DNA from: Mycolicibacterium komossense
GTDB taxonomy: Bacteria; Actinomycetota; Actinomycetes; Mycobacteriales; Mycobacteriaceae
Direction: 5' to 3'
Length of the DNA stretch: 64,000 bases
Assembly: GCF_025822605.1 (NCBI RefSeq)
Contig: NZ_JACKTY010000052.1
Location: forward strand, 26,952-90,951
The translations under genes were made by a program, and so were the position numbers. A model generated the notes under the pieces. It did no database searches, was not told where the DNA came from, and was given only the letters and a program-made list of their open reading frames with translations. Each line of letters starts with the position of its first letter. Position 1 is the first letter of the stretch. Shown here piece by piece: positions 17,633-26,767 of the stretch.

Positions 17633-18814
17633 TCAGCGGTTGACGCGGGGCAGGCCGAGCCCGACCATGCCGATGATGTCGCGCTGGATCTCGTTGGTGC
17701 CGCCGCCGAAAGTCAGGATCAGCGCGGACCGGTGCAGCCGTTCCACCCGGCCGCGCAGCAGGGCGCCGGGCGAATCGGTGCGGACGGTGGCTGACGGTCC
17801 GAGGATCTCCATGAGCAGGCGGTAGGCCTCGGTGGCCAGCTCGGTGCCGAACACCTTCGCGGCGGATGCGTCCGCAGGGGAGGGAGCGGCGTCCGTGGCC
17901 GAGGCAAGCTCCCAGTTGATCAGTTTGAGCACCTCGGCCTTGGCGAGCACGCGTGCCAGGTTCAGTTGCACCCACTCGTGGTCGATCAGCCGCTCGCCGC
18001 GGGCATCCTTGGTGTTCTGCGCCCACTCGCGAACCTGGTTGAGTGCCAGGTAAATCGGCTGCGCCGACACCAGCGCGACGCGCTCATGGTTGAGCTGGTT
18101 GGTGACCAGCTTCCAGCCGGCGTTCTCCTCGCCGACCCGGTTGGCGACCGGCACCCGGACGTCTTGGTAGTAGGTCGCGCTGGTGTCCACCCCCGACATG
18201 GTGTGCACCGGCGTCCACGAGAATCCCTCGGCGGTGGTCGGCATGATCAGCATCGAGATGCCACGGTGCTTCTTGGCTTCGGGGTTGGTCCGCACCGCAA
18301 GCCACACGTAGTCGGCATAGGCGATCAGAGAGGTCCACATCTTCTGGCCGTTGACCACGTAGTCGTCGCCGTCGCGAACCGCGGTGGTGCGCAGTGCCGC
18401 GAGGTCGGTTCCCGCACCGGGCTCGGAGTAGCCGATCGAGAAGTGCAGTTCGCCCGCCGCGATCTTGGGCAGGAAGAAGTTCTTCTGCTCATCGGAGCCG
18501 AACGCCATGATCGTGGGCGCGACGCTGTTGATGGTGAGAAACGGCACGGGGATTCCCGCGATCGAGGCCTCGTCGTTGAAGATCAGCTGGTCCATCGACG
18601 AGCGCGCCTGGCCGCCGTACTCCTTGGGCCAGCCCAATGCGAGCCAGCCGTCCTGGCCCATCTGCGCGACGGTGTCGCGGTAGACGGTACCGCTGCCCAT
18701 CTCGCCTGCGCTGGCGTTCAGCGCCTCCAGCCGTTCAGGGGTAGCCAGCTGGGTGAAGTACGACCGCAGTTCGCGGCGCAACTCCTCCTGCTCGGGTGTG
18801 TACGTGATGCGCAT
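17633..18814 (-). CDS. fadE26: Acyl-CoA dehydrogenase FadE26 (ChsE4)
   Basis: A 393-aa acyl-CoA dehydrogenase subunit, first gene of the fadE26-fadE27-fadD17 unit. The flavin-binding middle domain shows GYSEPGAGTDLAALRT and QKMWTSLIAYADYVWLAVRT. The C-terminal domain ends GGGTNEIQRDIIGMVGLGLPR, the usual adenine-binding and catalytic-base region of the family. It aligns with recalled Rv3504 (ChsE4). It is divergent from fdxD, with a perfect KstR-type box about 100 nt upstream of the start. Confidence 0.93.
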   Translation of the reverse strand: MRITYTPEQEELRRELRSYFTQLATPERLEALNASAGEMGSGTVYRDTVAQMGQDGWLALGWPKEYGGQARSSMDQLIFNDEASIAGIPVPFLTINSVAPTIMAFGSDEQKNFFLPKIAAGELHFSIGYSEPGAGTDLAALRTTAVRDGDDYVVNGQKMWTSLIAYADYVWLAVRTNPEAKKHRGISMLIMPTTAEGFSWTPVHTMSGVDTSATYYQDVRVPVANRVGEENAGWKLVTNQLNHERVALVSAQPIYLALNQVREWAQNTKDARGERLIDHEWVQLNLARVLAKAEVLKLINWELASATDAAPSPADASAAKVFGTELATEAYRLLMEILGPSATVRTDSPGALLRGRVERLHRSALILTFGGGTNEIQRDIIGMVGLGLPRVNR

Positions 18815-18913
18815 GGGCCGTCCTTTGCTCGGTATGCGTGCCCCGCAAGGCTCTCCGCGTTTCCCAGGGGCTGCCGCTGTCGGCGGGGAGAAACCCCTCT
18901 GGGCAACCCTCGT

Positions 18914-18927
18914 TGTAACACGTTCTA
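18914..18927. promoter_or_regulatory. KstR-type operator, fadE26/fdxD
   Basis: TGTAACACGTTCTA, identical to the fadD19 box and matching TnnAACnnGTTnnA fully. It lies in the 207-nt divergent gap and can serve both fadE26 (minus) and fdxD-chsB1 (plus). Confidence 0.9.
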
Positions 18928-19021
18928 GTCTTGGGGTCCAGACTGGTAATTGGCTGGAGCCGTCTTATCCTGATGCCCAACCTGGTGCGTCTGTGGAGGC
19001 GCCGCATGTAAGGAGGCTGTG

Positions 19022-19213
19022 ATGCGGGTGGAAGTCGATCGCGATCGCTGTGAGGGCAACGCTGTGTGTGTGGGAATCGCCCCCGACCTGTTCGAGCTCG
19101 ACGACGAGGACTATGCCGTGACGCTGGTCGACGAGGTTCCCGCCGACCAGGAGGCACTGGCAGAGCAGTCGATCGCCGAGTGCCCACGAGCCGCATTGAC
19201 CCGGAAAGACTAG
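19022..19213 (+). CDS. fdxD: Ferredoxin FdxD
   Basis: A 63-aa ferredoxin. Its cysteine pattern is C-x5-C near the N-terminus (CEGNAVC) and C-P near the C-terminus (AECPRAAL). The missing second cysteine of the usual CxxCxxC indicates a [3Fe-4S] cluster, or a [4Fe-4S] cluster with an unusual ligand, as in P450-linked mycobacterial ferredoxins. The ATG at 19022 is preferred over GTG 19019 because AAGGAGG at 19010-19016 is correctly spaced. It lies next to sterol genes and 13 nt before the dehydrogenase gene. It may feed electrons to a P450 such as CYP142/CYP125 (inference). Confidence 0.9.
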   Translation: MRVEVDRDRCEGNAVCVGIAPDLFELDDEDYAVTLVDEVPADQEALAEQSIAECPRAALTRKD

Positions 19214-19226
19214 AGGTATTCGTAAG

Positions 19227-20141
19227 TTGACTGCCAAAACGCAGACCATCGACCTGTCCGGCAAGATCGCCGTGGTGACCGGGGCCGCTGCCGGCCTGGG
19301 TCGGGCCGAGGCGATCGGGTTGGCAAAAGCGGGTGCCACCGTCGTCGTCAACGACATGGCCAAGGCCATCGACGCCTCCGACGTGATCGACGAGATTGCC
19401 GCCGCGGGATCCAAAGCAGTTGCTGTGGCCGGTGATATCAGTCAGCGCTCGACGGCCGACGAACTGGTCACCACCGCAGACGGACTCGGCGGCCTGGACA
19501 TCGTGGTCAACAACGCCGGGATCACCAGGGACCGGATGTTGTTCAACATGTCCGACGAGGACTGGGACGCGGTGATTGCGGTGCACCTGCGCGGGCACTT
19601 CCTGCTGACCCGCAATGCCGCGACGTACTGGCGCAACAAAGCCAAAGACAACGATGGCACCGTGTACGGCAGGCTCATCAACACGTCGTCGGAAGCCGGG
19701 CTGGCCGGGCCGCCCGGGCAGGCCAACTATGGCGCGGCCAAGGCTGGTATCACCGCGCTGACGATGTCCGCCGCCCGTGGCCTCGAGCGCTACGGAGTGC
19801 GCGCCAACGCGATTTGCCCGCGTGCCAGGACGGCCATGACAGCCGATGTGTTCGGGGCGGAACCCGACGTCGCCGAGGGTGAGATCGACAGCCTCTCGCC
19901 CGAACATGTCGTGACGTTGGTGCGCTTCCTGGCGTCCCCGGCGGCCGAGGCCGTCAACGGGCAGGTCTTCATCGTCTATGGGCCTGATGTCACGCTGGTG
20001 GCGGCGCCCACCGCCGAGAAGAAGTTCACCGCCGCCGGCTCGTCCTGGAATCCTGAGGACCTCAGTGGCACACTGCATGAGTACTTTGCTGCCCGCGATC
20101 CCGGATTGACCTTTTCCGCGACGGCCCTGATGGGCAACTGA
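19227..20141 (+). CDS. chsB1: Short-chain dehydrogenase, side-chain 3-hydroxyacyl-CoA type (ChsB1-like)
   Basis: A 304-aa short-chain dehydrogenase/reductase with a TTG start. The NAD-binding motif VVTGAAAGLGRAEA lies at about residues 16-29, NNAG is present, and the catalytic set is S (NTSSEAG) with Y-x3-K in NYGAAKAG. It matches recalled Rv3502c, placed at the 3-hydroxyacyl-CoA dehydrogenation step of cholesterol side-chain beta-oxidation. It follows fdxD by 13 nt and is therefore in the same KstR-boxed transcript. The symbol follows that literature; older annotation calls it a 17beta-hydroxysteroid dehydrogenase. Confidence 0.85.
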   Translation: MTAKTQTIDLSGKIAVVTGAAAGLGRAEAIGLAKAGATVVVNDMAKAIDASDVIDEIAAAGSKAVAVAGDISQRSTADELVTTADGLGGLDIVVNNAGITRDRMLFNMSDEDWDAVIAVHLRGHFLLTRNAATYWRNKAKDNDGTVYGRLINTSSEAGLAGPPGQANYGAAKAGITALTMSAARGLERYGVRANAICPRARTAMTADVFGAEPDVAEGEIDSLSPEHVVTLVRFLASPAAEAVNGQVFIVYGPDVTLVAAPTAEKKFTAAGSSWNPEDLSGTLHEYFAARDPGLTFSATALMGN

Positions 20142-20177
20142 CGTTGTCACCCGGTTTGTTTAACGCCATTTAAGGAC

Positions 20178-20191
20178 TAGAACACGTTCTA
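20178..20191. promoter_or_regulatory. KstR-type operator 1 of mce4
   Basis: TAGAACACGTTCTA is a full match to TnnAACnnGTTnnA and part of the near-perfect palindrome CTAGAACACGTTCTAG. It lies 229 nt upstream of yrbE4A. Confidence 0.9.
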
Positions 20192-20266
20192 GAATGATCT
20201 TCGTCACATCGGGCGTGACCTGGACAAATTTCCACTTCTTGTCGCATTTGCGCGTTCTTTGACACT

Positions 20267-20280
20267 CCGAACACGTTCTA
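20267..20280. promoter_or_regulatory. KstR-type operator 2 of mce4
   Basis: CCGAACACGTTCTA, one mismatch at the first consensus T. It lies just upstream of a good -10 hexamer, TATGAT at 20286-20291, so it covers the -35 region of the probable mce4 promoter. Confidence 0.85.
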
Positions 20281-20419
20281 GTTAGTATGATCCGGCTCAC
20301 ACAGGTGGGCGGGCGGGTACGGGGTGTCGAGATTTGGCCGTCCAGCTACTGCATGAGCTTCGCCAAGGCAGCGTGAATCGGGAAACCGATGCAATTCCGC
20401 AACGAGAGGGGAACCGAGG

Positions 20420-21184
20420 TTGTTCGAACAGCTTGCGGTTCCGGCTCGGGCCGTGGGCGGGTTCGTGGAGATGTCCCTCGACACCTTCCGGGCGACCTTC
20501 CGGCGGCCGTTTCAGTTCCGCGAACTCATCGACCAGATCTGGATGATCGCCCGTGTGTCGCTGGTGCCGACGCTGCTGGTGGCGATCCCCTTCACCGTTC
20601 TCGTCGCCTTCACGCTCAACATCCTGCTTCGGGAAATCGGTGCGGCCGACCTGTCCGGCGCCGGCACCGCCTTCGGCACCGTCACCCAGCTGGGACCGGT
20701 CGTCACCGTGCTGGTTGTCGCCGGTGCGGGCGCCACGGCCATCTGTGCTGATCTCGGCGCCCGCACCATCCGCGAAGAGATCGATGCGATGCGCGTCCTC
20801 GGCATCGATCCCATCCAGCGCCTCGTCGTGCCAAGGGTGTTGGCATCCACATTCGTCGCCCTGCTGCTCAACGGCTTTGTCTGCGCCATCGGTCTCGCCG
20901 GCGGCTACGTGTTCTCCGTCTTCCTGCAGGGGGTGAACCCGGGTTCGTTCATCAACGGACTGACGGTGCTGACTGGCCTCGGCGAGCTGGTCCTGGCCGA
21001 AATCAAGGCGCTGCTGTTCGGTGTCTTCGCCGGCCTGGTCGGGTGCTACCGCGGACTGACGGTGCAGGGCGGACCGAAGGGCGTGGGCGTCGCGGTGAAC
21101 GAGACGGTGGTCTACGCCTTCATCTGCCTGTTCGTCATCAACGTGATCATGACGGCCATCGGCGTGCGGGTGCTGGCCCGATGA
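20420..21184 (+). CDS. yrbE4A: Mce4 permease subunit YrbE4A
   Basis: A 254-aa MlaE/YrbE-family inner-membrane permease with about five or six hydrophobic segments. The family signature region around GARTIREEIDAMRVLGIDP is the cytoplasmic coupling helix thought to contact the MceG ATPase, encoded elsewhere. TTG start at 20420, preceded by the purine-rich GAGAGGGGAACCGAGG. First gene of the mce4 operon; length equals M. tuberculosis YrbE4A as recalled. With YrbE4B it forms the channel that passes sterol from the Mce4 tunnel into the cytoplasm. Confidence 0.94.
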   Translation: MFEQLAVPARAVGGFVEMSLDTFRATFRRPFQFRELIDQIWMIARVSLVPTLLVAIPFTVLVAFTLNILLREIGAADLSGAGTAFGTVTQLGPVVTVLVVAGAGATAICADLGARTIREEIDAMRVLGIDPIQRLVVPRVLASTFVALLLNGFVCAIGLAGGYVFSVFLQGVNPGSFINGLTVLTGLGELVLAEIKALLFGVFAGLVGCYRGLTVQGGPKGVGVAVNETVVYAFICLFVINVIMTAIGVRVLAR

Positions 21185-22035
21185 GCGCCTTCGGCAGTTA
21201 CGACGCGACGGTGCGGCTGCGGAGATTCCTCGCGAGCGTGCCGAAAGCCGTCGACGGCTTCGGTGAGCAGGCCCTGTTCTACGGCGAGTCCATCCGGTAC
21301 ATCCCGAACGCGCTGACCAAGTACCGCCGCGAGACGGTCCGGCTGATCGCCGAAATGACCATGGGCACCGGGGCATTGGTGATCATCGGTGGCACCGTCG
21401 GGGTCGCCGCATTCCTCACGCTCGCCTCGGGCGGCGTGATCGCGGTCCAGGGCTATTCGTCATTGGGCAATATCGGTATCGAAGCCCTCACCGGGTTCCT
21501 CTCGGCCTTCCTCAACGTGCGCATCGTCGCTCCCGTGATCGCCGGAATCGCCTTGGCCGCCACGATCGGGGCAGGTACCACCGCCCAGCTGGGGGCAATG
21601 CGCGTCGCGGAGGAGATCGACGCCGTCGAGACCATGGCCGTTCACTCGGTGTCGTATCTGGTGTCGACACGGATCGTCGCCGGTCTGATCGCGATCATCC
21701 CGCTGTACTCGCTGTCGGTACTGGCCGCGTTCTTCGCCGCCCGGTTCACGACGGTGTTCATCAACGGCCAGTCCGCCGGTCTCTATGACCACTACTTCAA
21801 TACGTTCCTCATCCCCACCGACCTCCTGTGGTCCTTCCTGCAGGCCATCGTGATGTCGATCGCCGTGATGCTCGTGCATACCTACTACGGGTACAACGCT
21901 TCCGGCGGACCGGTCGGCGTCGGGATCGCAGTCGGCAAGGCCGTGCGTACCTCGCTGGTCGTCGTCGTGGTCATCACCTTGTTCATCTCACTCGCCGTGT
22001 ACGGCGGGTCCGGCAATTTCAACCTCTCCGGGTAG
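21181..22035 (+). CDS. yrbE4B: Mce4 permease subunit YrbE4B
   Basis: A 284-aa second permease. It has the same family coupling region (QLGAMRVAEEIDAVETMAV) and about five or six membrane segments. The ATG at 21181 overlaps the yrbE4A stop (ATGA), giving translational coupling; the longer upstream frame is rejected because it lies within yrbE4A. It pairs with YrbE4A in the cholesterol importer. Confidence 0.94.
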   Translation: MSAFGSYDATVRLRRFLASVPKAVDGFGEQALFYGESIRYIPNALTKYRRETVRLIAEMTMGTGALVIIGGTVGVAAFLTLASGGVIAVQGYSSLGNIGIEALTGFLSAFLNVRIVAPVIAGIALAATIGAGTTAQLGAMRVAEEIDAVETMAVHSVSYLVSTRIVAGLIAIIPLYSLSVLAAFFAARFTTVFINGQSAGLYDHYFNTFLIPTDLLWSFLQAIVMSIAVMLVHTYYGYNASGGPVGVGIAVGKAVRTSLVVVVVITLFISLAVYGGSGNFNLSG

Positions 22036-22043
22036 CGGCTGCC

Positions 22044-23246
22044 ATGTCCGATGTCGAAGCCAAGCGCAGCCATGTCCGAGTGGCGGCCGCCATCCTGGCC
22101 GCCCTGATGGTCGCCGCGGCGGTATTCACCTACCTCGCCTACACGGCCGCCTTCACCGCCACCGATACCGTCACGGTGATGTCACCCCGCGCGGGTCTGG
22201 TGATGGAGACCGACGCCAAGGTCAAGTACCGCGGCATCCAGGTCGGCAAGGTCTCCTCGATCGACTACGCCGGTGATCAGGCGAAGTTGACCCTGTTGAT
22301 CGACAGCAGCGAGCTGCCCTACATTCCGTCTAACGTGGAGGTCCGCATCGCGGGTAACACCGTGTTCGGTGCCAAGTCGGTCGAGTTCATTCCACCGAAA
22401 ACCCCCGCCGCCGGGGCAATCCGGCCCGGTAGCACCGTGCAGGCGTCGTCGGTGCAGCTCGAGGTCAACACCCTGTTCCAGACGCTTACCGATGTGCTGC
22501 ACAAGATCGACCCGGTGAATCTGAACGCGACCATCACCGCCCTGGGAGACGGTCTGCGGGGCAACGGCGACAATTTCGGTGCCACCATGGCCGGGCTGAA
22601 TACCTATCTGGCACAGCTCAATCCAAAGCTGCCCACCGTGCAGTCCGACTTCCAGAAGACTGCGACCGTCACCAACATCTATGCCGATGCCGCCCCCGAT
22701 CTGGTGACCGTGCTCAAGAATGTTCCTGCCCTGAGTAAGACGGTCGTCGACGAGCAGGACAATCTCAACGCGACCCTGTTGGCCGCCACGGGCCTGGCCA
22801 ACAATGGCTACGAAACTCTGGCTCCGGCCGCCGACGACTACATCGCCGCGATCCAGCGGGCCAGGGCGCCCACTAAGCTCCTCGGTGATTACTCTCCGGA
22901 ATTCGGTTGCCTGCTCAAAGGTTTGGTGACCGCCAACGACAAGTTCGGGCCCATCATCGGTGGCACCAGGCCTGGTCTGTTCGTCTCCTCCAGCTTCATC
23001 CCCGGTGCACCCGCCTACACGTATCCGGAAAGCCTTCCGGTGGTGAACGCCTCCGGAGGCCCGAACTGCCGCGGGCTGCCCGACATGCCGAGCAAGCAGC
23101 TCGGTGGCTCCTGGTACCGGGCACCGTTCCTGGTCACCGACAACGCGAACATTCCCTACCAGCCGAACACCGAGCTGCAGTTCGACGCGCCGTCGACCCT
23201 GCAGTTCCTGTTCAACGGTGCGTACGCCGAGCGGGACGATTTCTGA
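22044..23246 (+). CDS. mce4A: Mce4A substrate-binding protein
   Basis: A 400-aa protein. One N-terminal membrane anchor (AAAILAALMVAAAVFTYLAY, residues about 11-30) is followed by the MlaD/MCE domain (VKYRGIQVGKVSSIDY) and a long helical region that would form part of the hexameric tunnel. Length equals that recalled for Mce4A. ATG at 22044, 8 nt after yrbE4B. In the family each of Mce A-F contributes one chain to a periplasm-spanning heterohexamer. Confidence 0.94.
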   Translation: MSDVEAKRSHVRVAAAILAALMVAAAVFTYLAYTAAFTATDTVTVMSPRAGLVMETDAKVKYRGIQVGKVSSIDYAGDQAKLTLLIDSSELPYIPSNVEVRIAGNTVFGAKSVEFIPPKTPAAGAIRPGSTVQASSVQLEVNTLFQTLTDVLHKIDPVNLNATITALGDGLRGNGDNFGATMAGLNTYLAQLNPKLPTVQSDFQKTATVTNIYADAAPDLVTVLKNVPALSKTVVDEQDNLNATLLAATGLANNGYETLAPAADDYIAAIQRARAPTKLLGDYSPEFGCLLKGLVTANDKFGPIIGGTRPGLFVSSSFIPGAPAYTYPESLPVVNASGGPNCRGLPDMPSKQLGGSWYRAPFLVTDNANIPYQPNTELQFDAPSTLQFLFNGAYAERDDF

Positions 23247-24280
23247 TGAACCACAACAGAAACCTGATCAACGTCAGCATCTTCACCGTGGTGATGCTGT
23301 TGGTCGCCGCTGGGCTGGTGGTCGTCTTCGGTGAGTTCCGCTTCTCCTCGAGCAACACCTACCACGCCAACTTCACCACGGCTTCGCGGCTGAAATCCGG
23401 TCAGGACGTGCGCATCGCCGGTGTGCCCGTCGGCTCGGTGAAAGAGATCAAACTCGCGCCGGACAACACCGTCGACGTCACGTTCGACGTGAACAAGCGC
23501 TACCAGCTGTACAGCTCGACCCGCGCGCTAATCCGGTACGAGAACCTGGTCGGGGACCGGTTCATGGAGATCGCCTCCGGACCCGGCGATCTGCGCAAGC
23601 TGCCCCCCGGCGCCACCATCAACAAAGACCACACCCAGCCCGCGCTCGATCTCGACGCACTGCTCGGCGGGCTCAAGCCGGTACTCAAAGGCCTCGACGG
23701 CAACAAGATCAACGAAGTGAGCAACGCGGTGATCGAGCTGTTGCAGGGCCAAGGCGGGGCGGTCAACGAGCTGTTGTCCAGCACCAGCTCGTTCACCAGC
23801 GATCTGGCTGCGCGTGACCAGCTCATCGGTGACGTCATCAACAACCTCAATACGGTGCTCGGAACGGTCGACGACAAGGGCGCGCAGTTCAACGCCAGCG
23901 TCGACCAGCTCCAGCAGCTGATCACCGGACTGGCCCAGGGCAGGGACCCGATCGCCGGCGCGATCGGACCCCTTGCCTCCGCCTCGACCGACCTGACGGA
24001 CATGTTGGCGCGCAGCCGCCGTCCGTTGCAGGGTGTGCTGGAAAACCTGCATCCGCTCGCCTCCGCCCTCGACGCGCGCAAGGCCGAGGTCAACGACGTC
24101 ATCGAACCGTTGGCCGAAAACTATCTGCGCCTCAACGCATTGGGTGCCTACGGCTCGTTCTTCAACATCTACTACTGCTCGATCCGGATGAAGATCAACG
24201 GTCCGGCCGGCAGCGACATTCTGATCCCGTTCGGCGGACCGCCGGACCCGTCTAAGGGGAGGTGCGCTCCTGCCAAGTAG
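23246..24280 (+). CDS. mce4B: Mce4B
   Basis: A 344-aa protein. Its ATG overlaps the last base of the mce4A TGA (TGATG). A membrane anchor (IFTVVMLLVAAGLVVVFGEF) is followed by the MCE domain (LKSGQDVRIAGVPVGSVKEI) and helical coiled-coil-like stretches. The C-terminus carries YCSIRMKINGPAGSDI, with the cysteine typical of this subunit. Part of the Mce4 hexamer. Confidence 0.94.
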   Translation: MNHNRNLINVSIFTVVMLLVAAGLVVVFGEFRFSSSNTYHANFTTASRLKSGQDVRIAGVPVGSVKEIKLAPDNTVDVTFDVNKRYQLYSSTRALIRYENLVGDRFMEIASGPGDLRKLPPGATINKDHTQPALDLDALLGGLKPVLKGLDGNKINEVSNAVIELLQGQGGAVNELLSSTSSFTSDLAARDQLIGDVINNLNTVLGTVDDKGAQFNASVDQLQQLITGLAQGRDPIAGAIGPLASASTDLTDMLARSRRPLQGVLENLHPLASALDARKAEVNDVIEPLAENYLRLNALGAYGSFFNIYYCSIRMKINGPAGSDILIPFGGPPDPSKGRCAPAK

Positions 24281-25331
24281 TCCCGACGGGCACAACCCCG
24301 TCCGTACCGGTATCTTCGGCATCGTCCTGGTGGCATGCCTGGTTCTCGTCTCGTTCGGCTACAGCAAGCTGCCGTTCTTTCCGCAGGGCAAGGTCTACAA
24401 CGCGTTCTTCACCGATGCCGGCGGCATCACCCCCGGCAACGATGTCAACGTGTCCGGCATCAAGGTCGGGCAGGTGCAGTCCGTCGCGTTGGCAGGCGCT
24501 GCAGCCAAAGTCACGTTCACCGTCGATCGCACCCTGCGGGTCGGCGATCAGTCGCTCGTAGCGATCAAGACCGATACCGTGCTCGGCCAGAAGTCTCTTG
24601 ACATCACCCCCCAAGGCGGCGGCACGTCGACGACAATCCCGTTGGGTCGCACCACAACTCCTTACAGCTTGAACACAGCGCTGCAGGATCTGGGTGGCAA
24701 CGCTGCCGCGCTGGACAAGCCCAAATTCGAGTTGGCGTTGAACACCTTGACCGACACGCTGCGCGACGCGACACCGCAACTGCGCGGCGCACTCGATGGG
24801 CTGACCTCGCTCTCGCGCAGCATCAATGCCCGCGACGAGGCATTGGGGCAATTGCTCGATCACGCGCAGTCGGTGACGAAGACGCTGGGCGACCGGGCCA
24901 AGCAGGTCAACCAGCTCGTCGTCGACGGAAATCAGCTGTTCGCTGCGCTCGACGAGCGCAGGCAGGCGCTGAGCTCACTGATCTCTGGCATCGACGAAGT
25001 CTCCCAGCAGATTTCGGGCTTTGTCGCCGACAACCGCAAGGAATTCGGACCGACGCTGACGAAGCTGAACCTGGTGCTCGACAATCTGAACGAGCGGCGC
25101 GACCACATCAGCCAAGCGCTGCACCGACTCCCGGCCTACGCCACCGCACTCGGTGAGGTGGTGGGCTCCGCACCTGGCTTCCAGATCAACCTGTACGGAC
25201 TTCCGCCGGCCACGCTGTCCGAGGTGCTTTTCGATTCCTATTTCCAGCCGGGCAAACTGCCGGACAGCCTCGCCGATTATCTGCGCGGCTTCATCGGTGA
25301 GCGCCTCATTATCAGGCCGAAGTCGCCGTGA
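24270..25331 (+). CDS. mce4C: Mce4C, probable CTG start
   Basis: A 353-aa protein if it begins at CTG 24270. It has a membrane anchor (GIFGIVLVACLVLVSFGY), an MCE domain (GGITPGNDVNVSGIKVGQVQ) and a long helical region with repeated heptad-like segments (VVDGNQLFAALDERRQAL). No ATG, GTG or TTG lies in frame before GTG 24330, and starting there would cut the conserved RTGIFG anchor. A strong ribosome-binding site, AAGGGGAGG at 24254-24262, is placed 7 nt before the CTG. The start overlaps the mce4B end by 11 nt. Recalled Mce4C of M. tuberculosis is 357 aa, in agreement. Confidence 0.92.
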   Translation: MPSSPDGHNPVRTGIFGIVLVACLVLVSFGYSKLPFFPQGKVYNAFFTDAGGITPGNDVNVSGIKVGQVQSVALAGAAAKVTFTVDRTLRVGDQSLVAIKTDTVLGQKSLDITPQGGGTSTTIPLGRTTTPYSLNTALQDLGGNAAALDKPKFELALNTLTDTLRDATPQLRGALDGLTSLSRSINARDEALGQLLDHAQSVTKTLGDRAKQVNQLVVDGNQLFAALDERRQALSSLISGIDEVSQQISGFVADNRKEFGPTLTKLNLVLDNLNERRDHISQALHRLPAYATALGEVVGSAPGFQINLYGLPPATLSEVLFDSYFQPGKLPDSLADYLRGFIGERLIIRPKSP

Positions 25332-26767
25332 CCGCGCTCAGGCGGAATCGTGGATTCCTCATCGCCCTCGTCACGGCACTGGTCGTGGCGTTGGCGGTCG
25401 GGGCGTTCGTGCTGTGGCCAGGCCGCGGTACACACAAGGTCATCGGTCTGTTCACCACCGCCATCGGCCTGTATCCCGGTGACGACGTCCGGGTGGTCGG
25501 CGTTCCGGTGGGCAAGATCGACTCGATCGAGCCCAGGGCGAACGACGTCAAGATCACCATGTCGATCAACGACGACGTCAAGCTCCCAGCCGATGCCAAG
25601 GCAATTCTGATCGCGCCCAACCTGGTGTCGGCCCGCTTCATTCAGTTCACCCCCGCCTTCGATGCCGGCGGCCCCAACGGCGGAGGCAAGGTCCTCGCCG
25701 ACGGTGCCACGATCGGATTGGACCGCACCGGTGTGCCGGTGGAGTGGGACGAGGTCAAGGAGCAGCTGACTCAGCTTTCTGCACAGCTGGGCCCGCAGGC
25801 GGGCGGGCTGCAGGGGCCGCTGAGCGCGTTCGTCGACCAGGCCGCGACCACTTTCGACGGCAACGGCGACTCGTTCCGCAACGCGCTGCGCGAGCTGTCG
25901 CAGACCGCGGGCCGGCTCGGCGACTCGCGAACCGATCTTTTCGGGACGATCAAGAACCTCCAGATCCTCGTCGACGCGCTGTCGCAGAGCAATGAGCAGA
26001 TCGTGCAGTTCGCCGGCCACGTCGCCTCGGTTTCGCAGGTGCTGGCCGACAGTTCCAACGGGCTGGACAACACGTTGGGCACGTTGAACCAGGCGCTCAA
26101 GGACGTCCGCGGATTCCTCGGCGACAACAACGACGCGCTGATCGGCACGGTGAACAAGCTCACCGCTTTCACCAAGATCCTGTCCGACCAACACGACGAT
26201 CTCGAGCAGGTTCTGCACATCACGCCGAACGGCCTGGCCAACTTCTACAACATCTACAACCCGGCCCAGGGCACGGTGGCCGGCGTCCTGTCGCTGCCGA
26301 ACTTCGGCAATCCGGTCCAGTTCATCTGTGGTGGTGTGTTCGATATCGGCACCAATCCGGACAATTACAAGCGCGCGGAGCTCTGCCGCGAGCGAATGGG
26401 ACCGGTGCTGCGCAGGATCGCGATGAACTACCCGCCGATCCTGTTCCACCCGATCAACAGCATCACCGCATACAAGGGCCAGATCATCTACGACACCCCT
26501 GCCACCGAGGCCAAGTCGCAGACACCGTTGCCGTATCTGCAATGGAATCCCGCGCCCGGTGTGACGCCCCCGGTGATCCCGCCAGGTGCCACCCTCGGCG
26601 ATATGGTGCTGCCGCCGCCTGCCGTCGTGGGTCAGGTCTCGCCTGGGCCCCCATACATCGTGGGCAGCGGGCCTCTGCCCGGACCGGCTCCTGACCCGGC
26701 AGCGCCGGCGGCGGCTCCTGATCCCGCGCCGGATGCGCAGCCTCCAGCGCCGGGCGGTGGTGGCTGA
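25328..26767 (+). CDS. mce4D: Mce4D
   Basis: A 479-aa protein. The GTG start overlaps the mce4C stop (GTGA). It has an anchor (GFLIALVTALVVALAVGAFV), an MCE domain (GLYPGDDVRVVGVPVGKIDS), a helical tunnel region, and a C-terminal tail of about 50 residues rich in Pro and Ala, as recalled for Mce4D. Part of the Mce4 hexamer. Confidence 0.94.
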   Translation: MTALRRNRGFLIALVTALVVALAVGAFVLWPGRGTHKVIGLFTTAIGLYPGDDVRVVGVPVGKIDSIEPRANDVKITMSINDDVKLPADAKAILIAPNLVSARFIQFTPAFDAGGPNGGGKVLADGATIGLDRTGVPVEWDEVKEQLTQLSAQLGPQAGGLQGPLSAFVDQAATTFDGNGDSFRNALRELSQTAGRLGDSRTDLFGTIKNLQILVDALSQSNEQIVQFAGHVASVSQVLADSSNGLDNTLGTLNQALKDVRGFLGDNNDALIGTVNKLTAFTKILSDQHDDLEQVLHITPNGLANFYNIYNPAQGTVAGVLSLPNFGNPVQFICGGVFDIGTNPDNYKRAELCRERMGPVLRRIAMNYPPILFHPINSITAYKGQIIYDTPATEAKSQTPLPYLQWNPAPGVTPPVIPPGATLGDMVLPPPAVVGQVSPGPPYIVGSGPLPGPAPDPAAPAAAPDPAPDAQPPAPGGGG

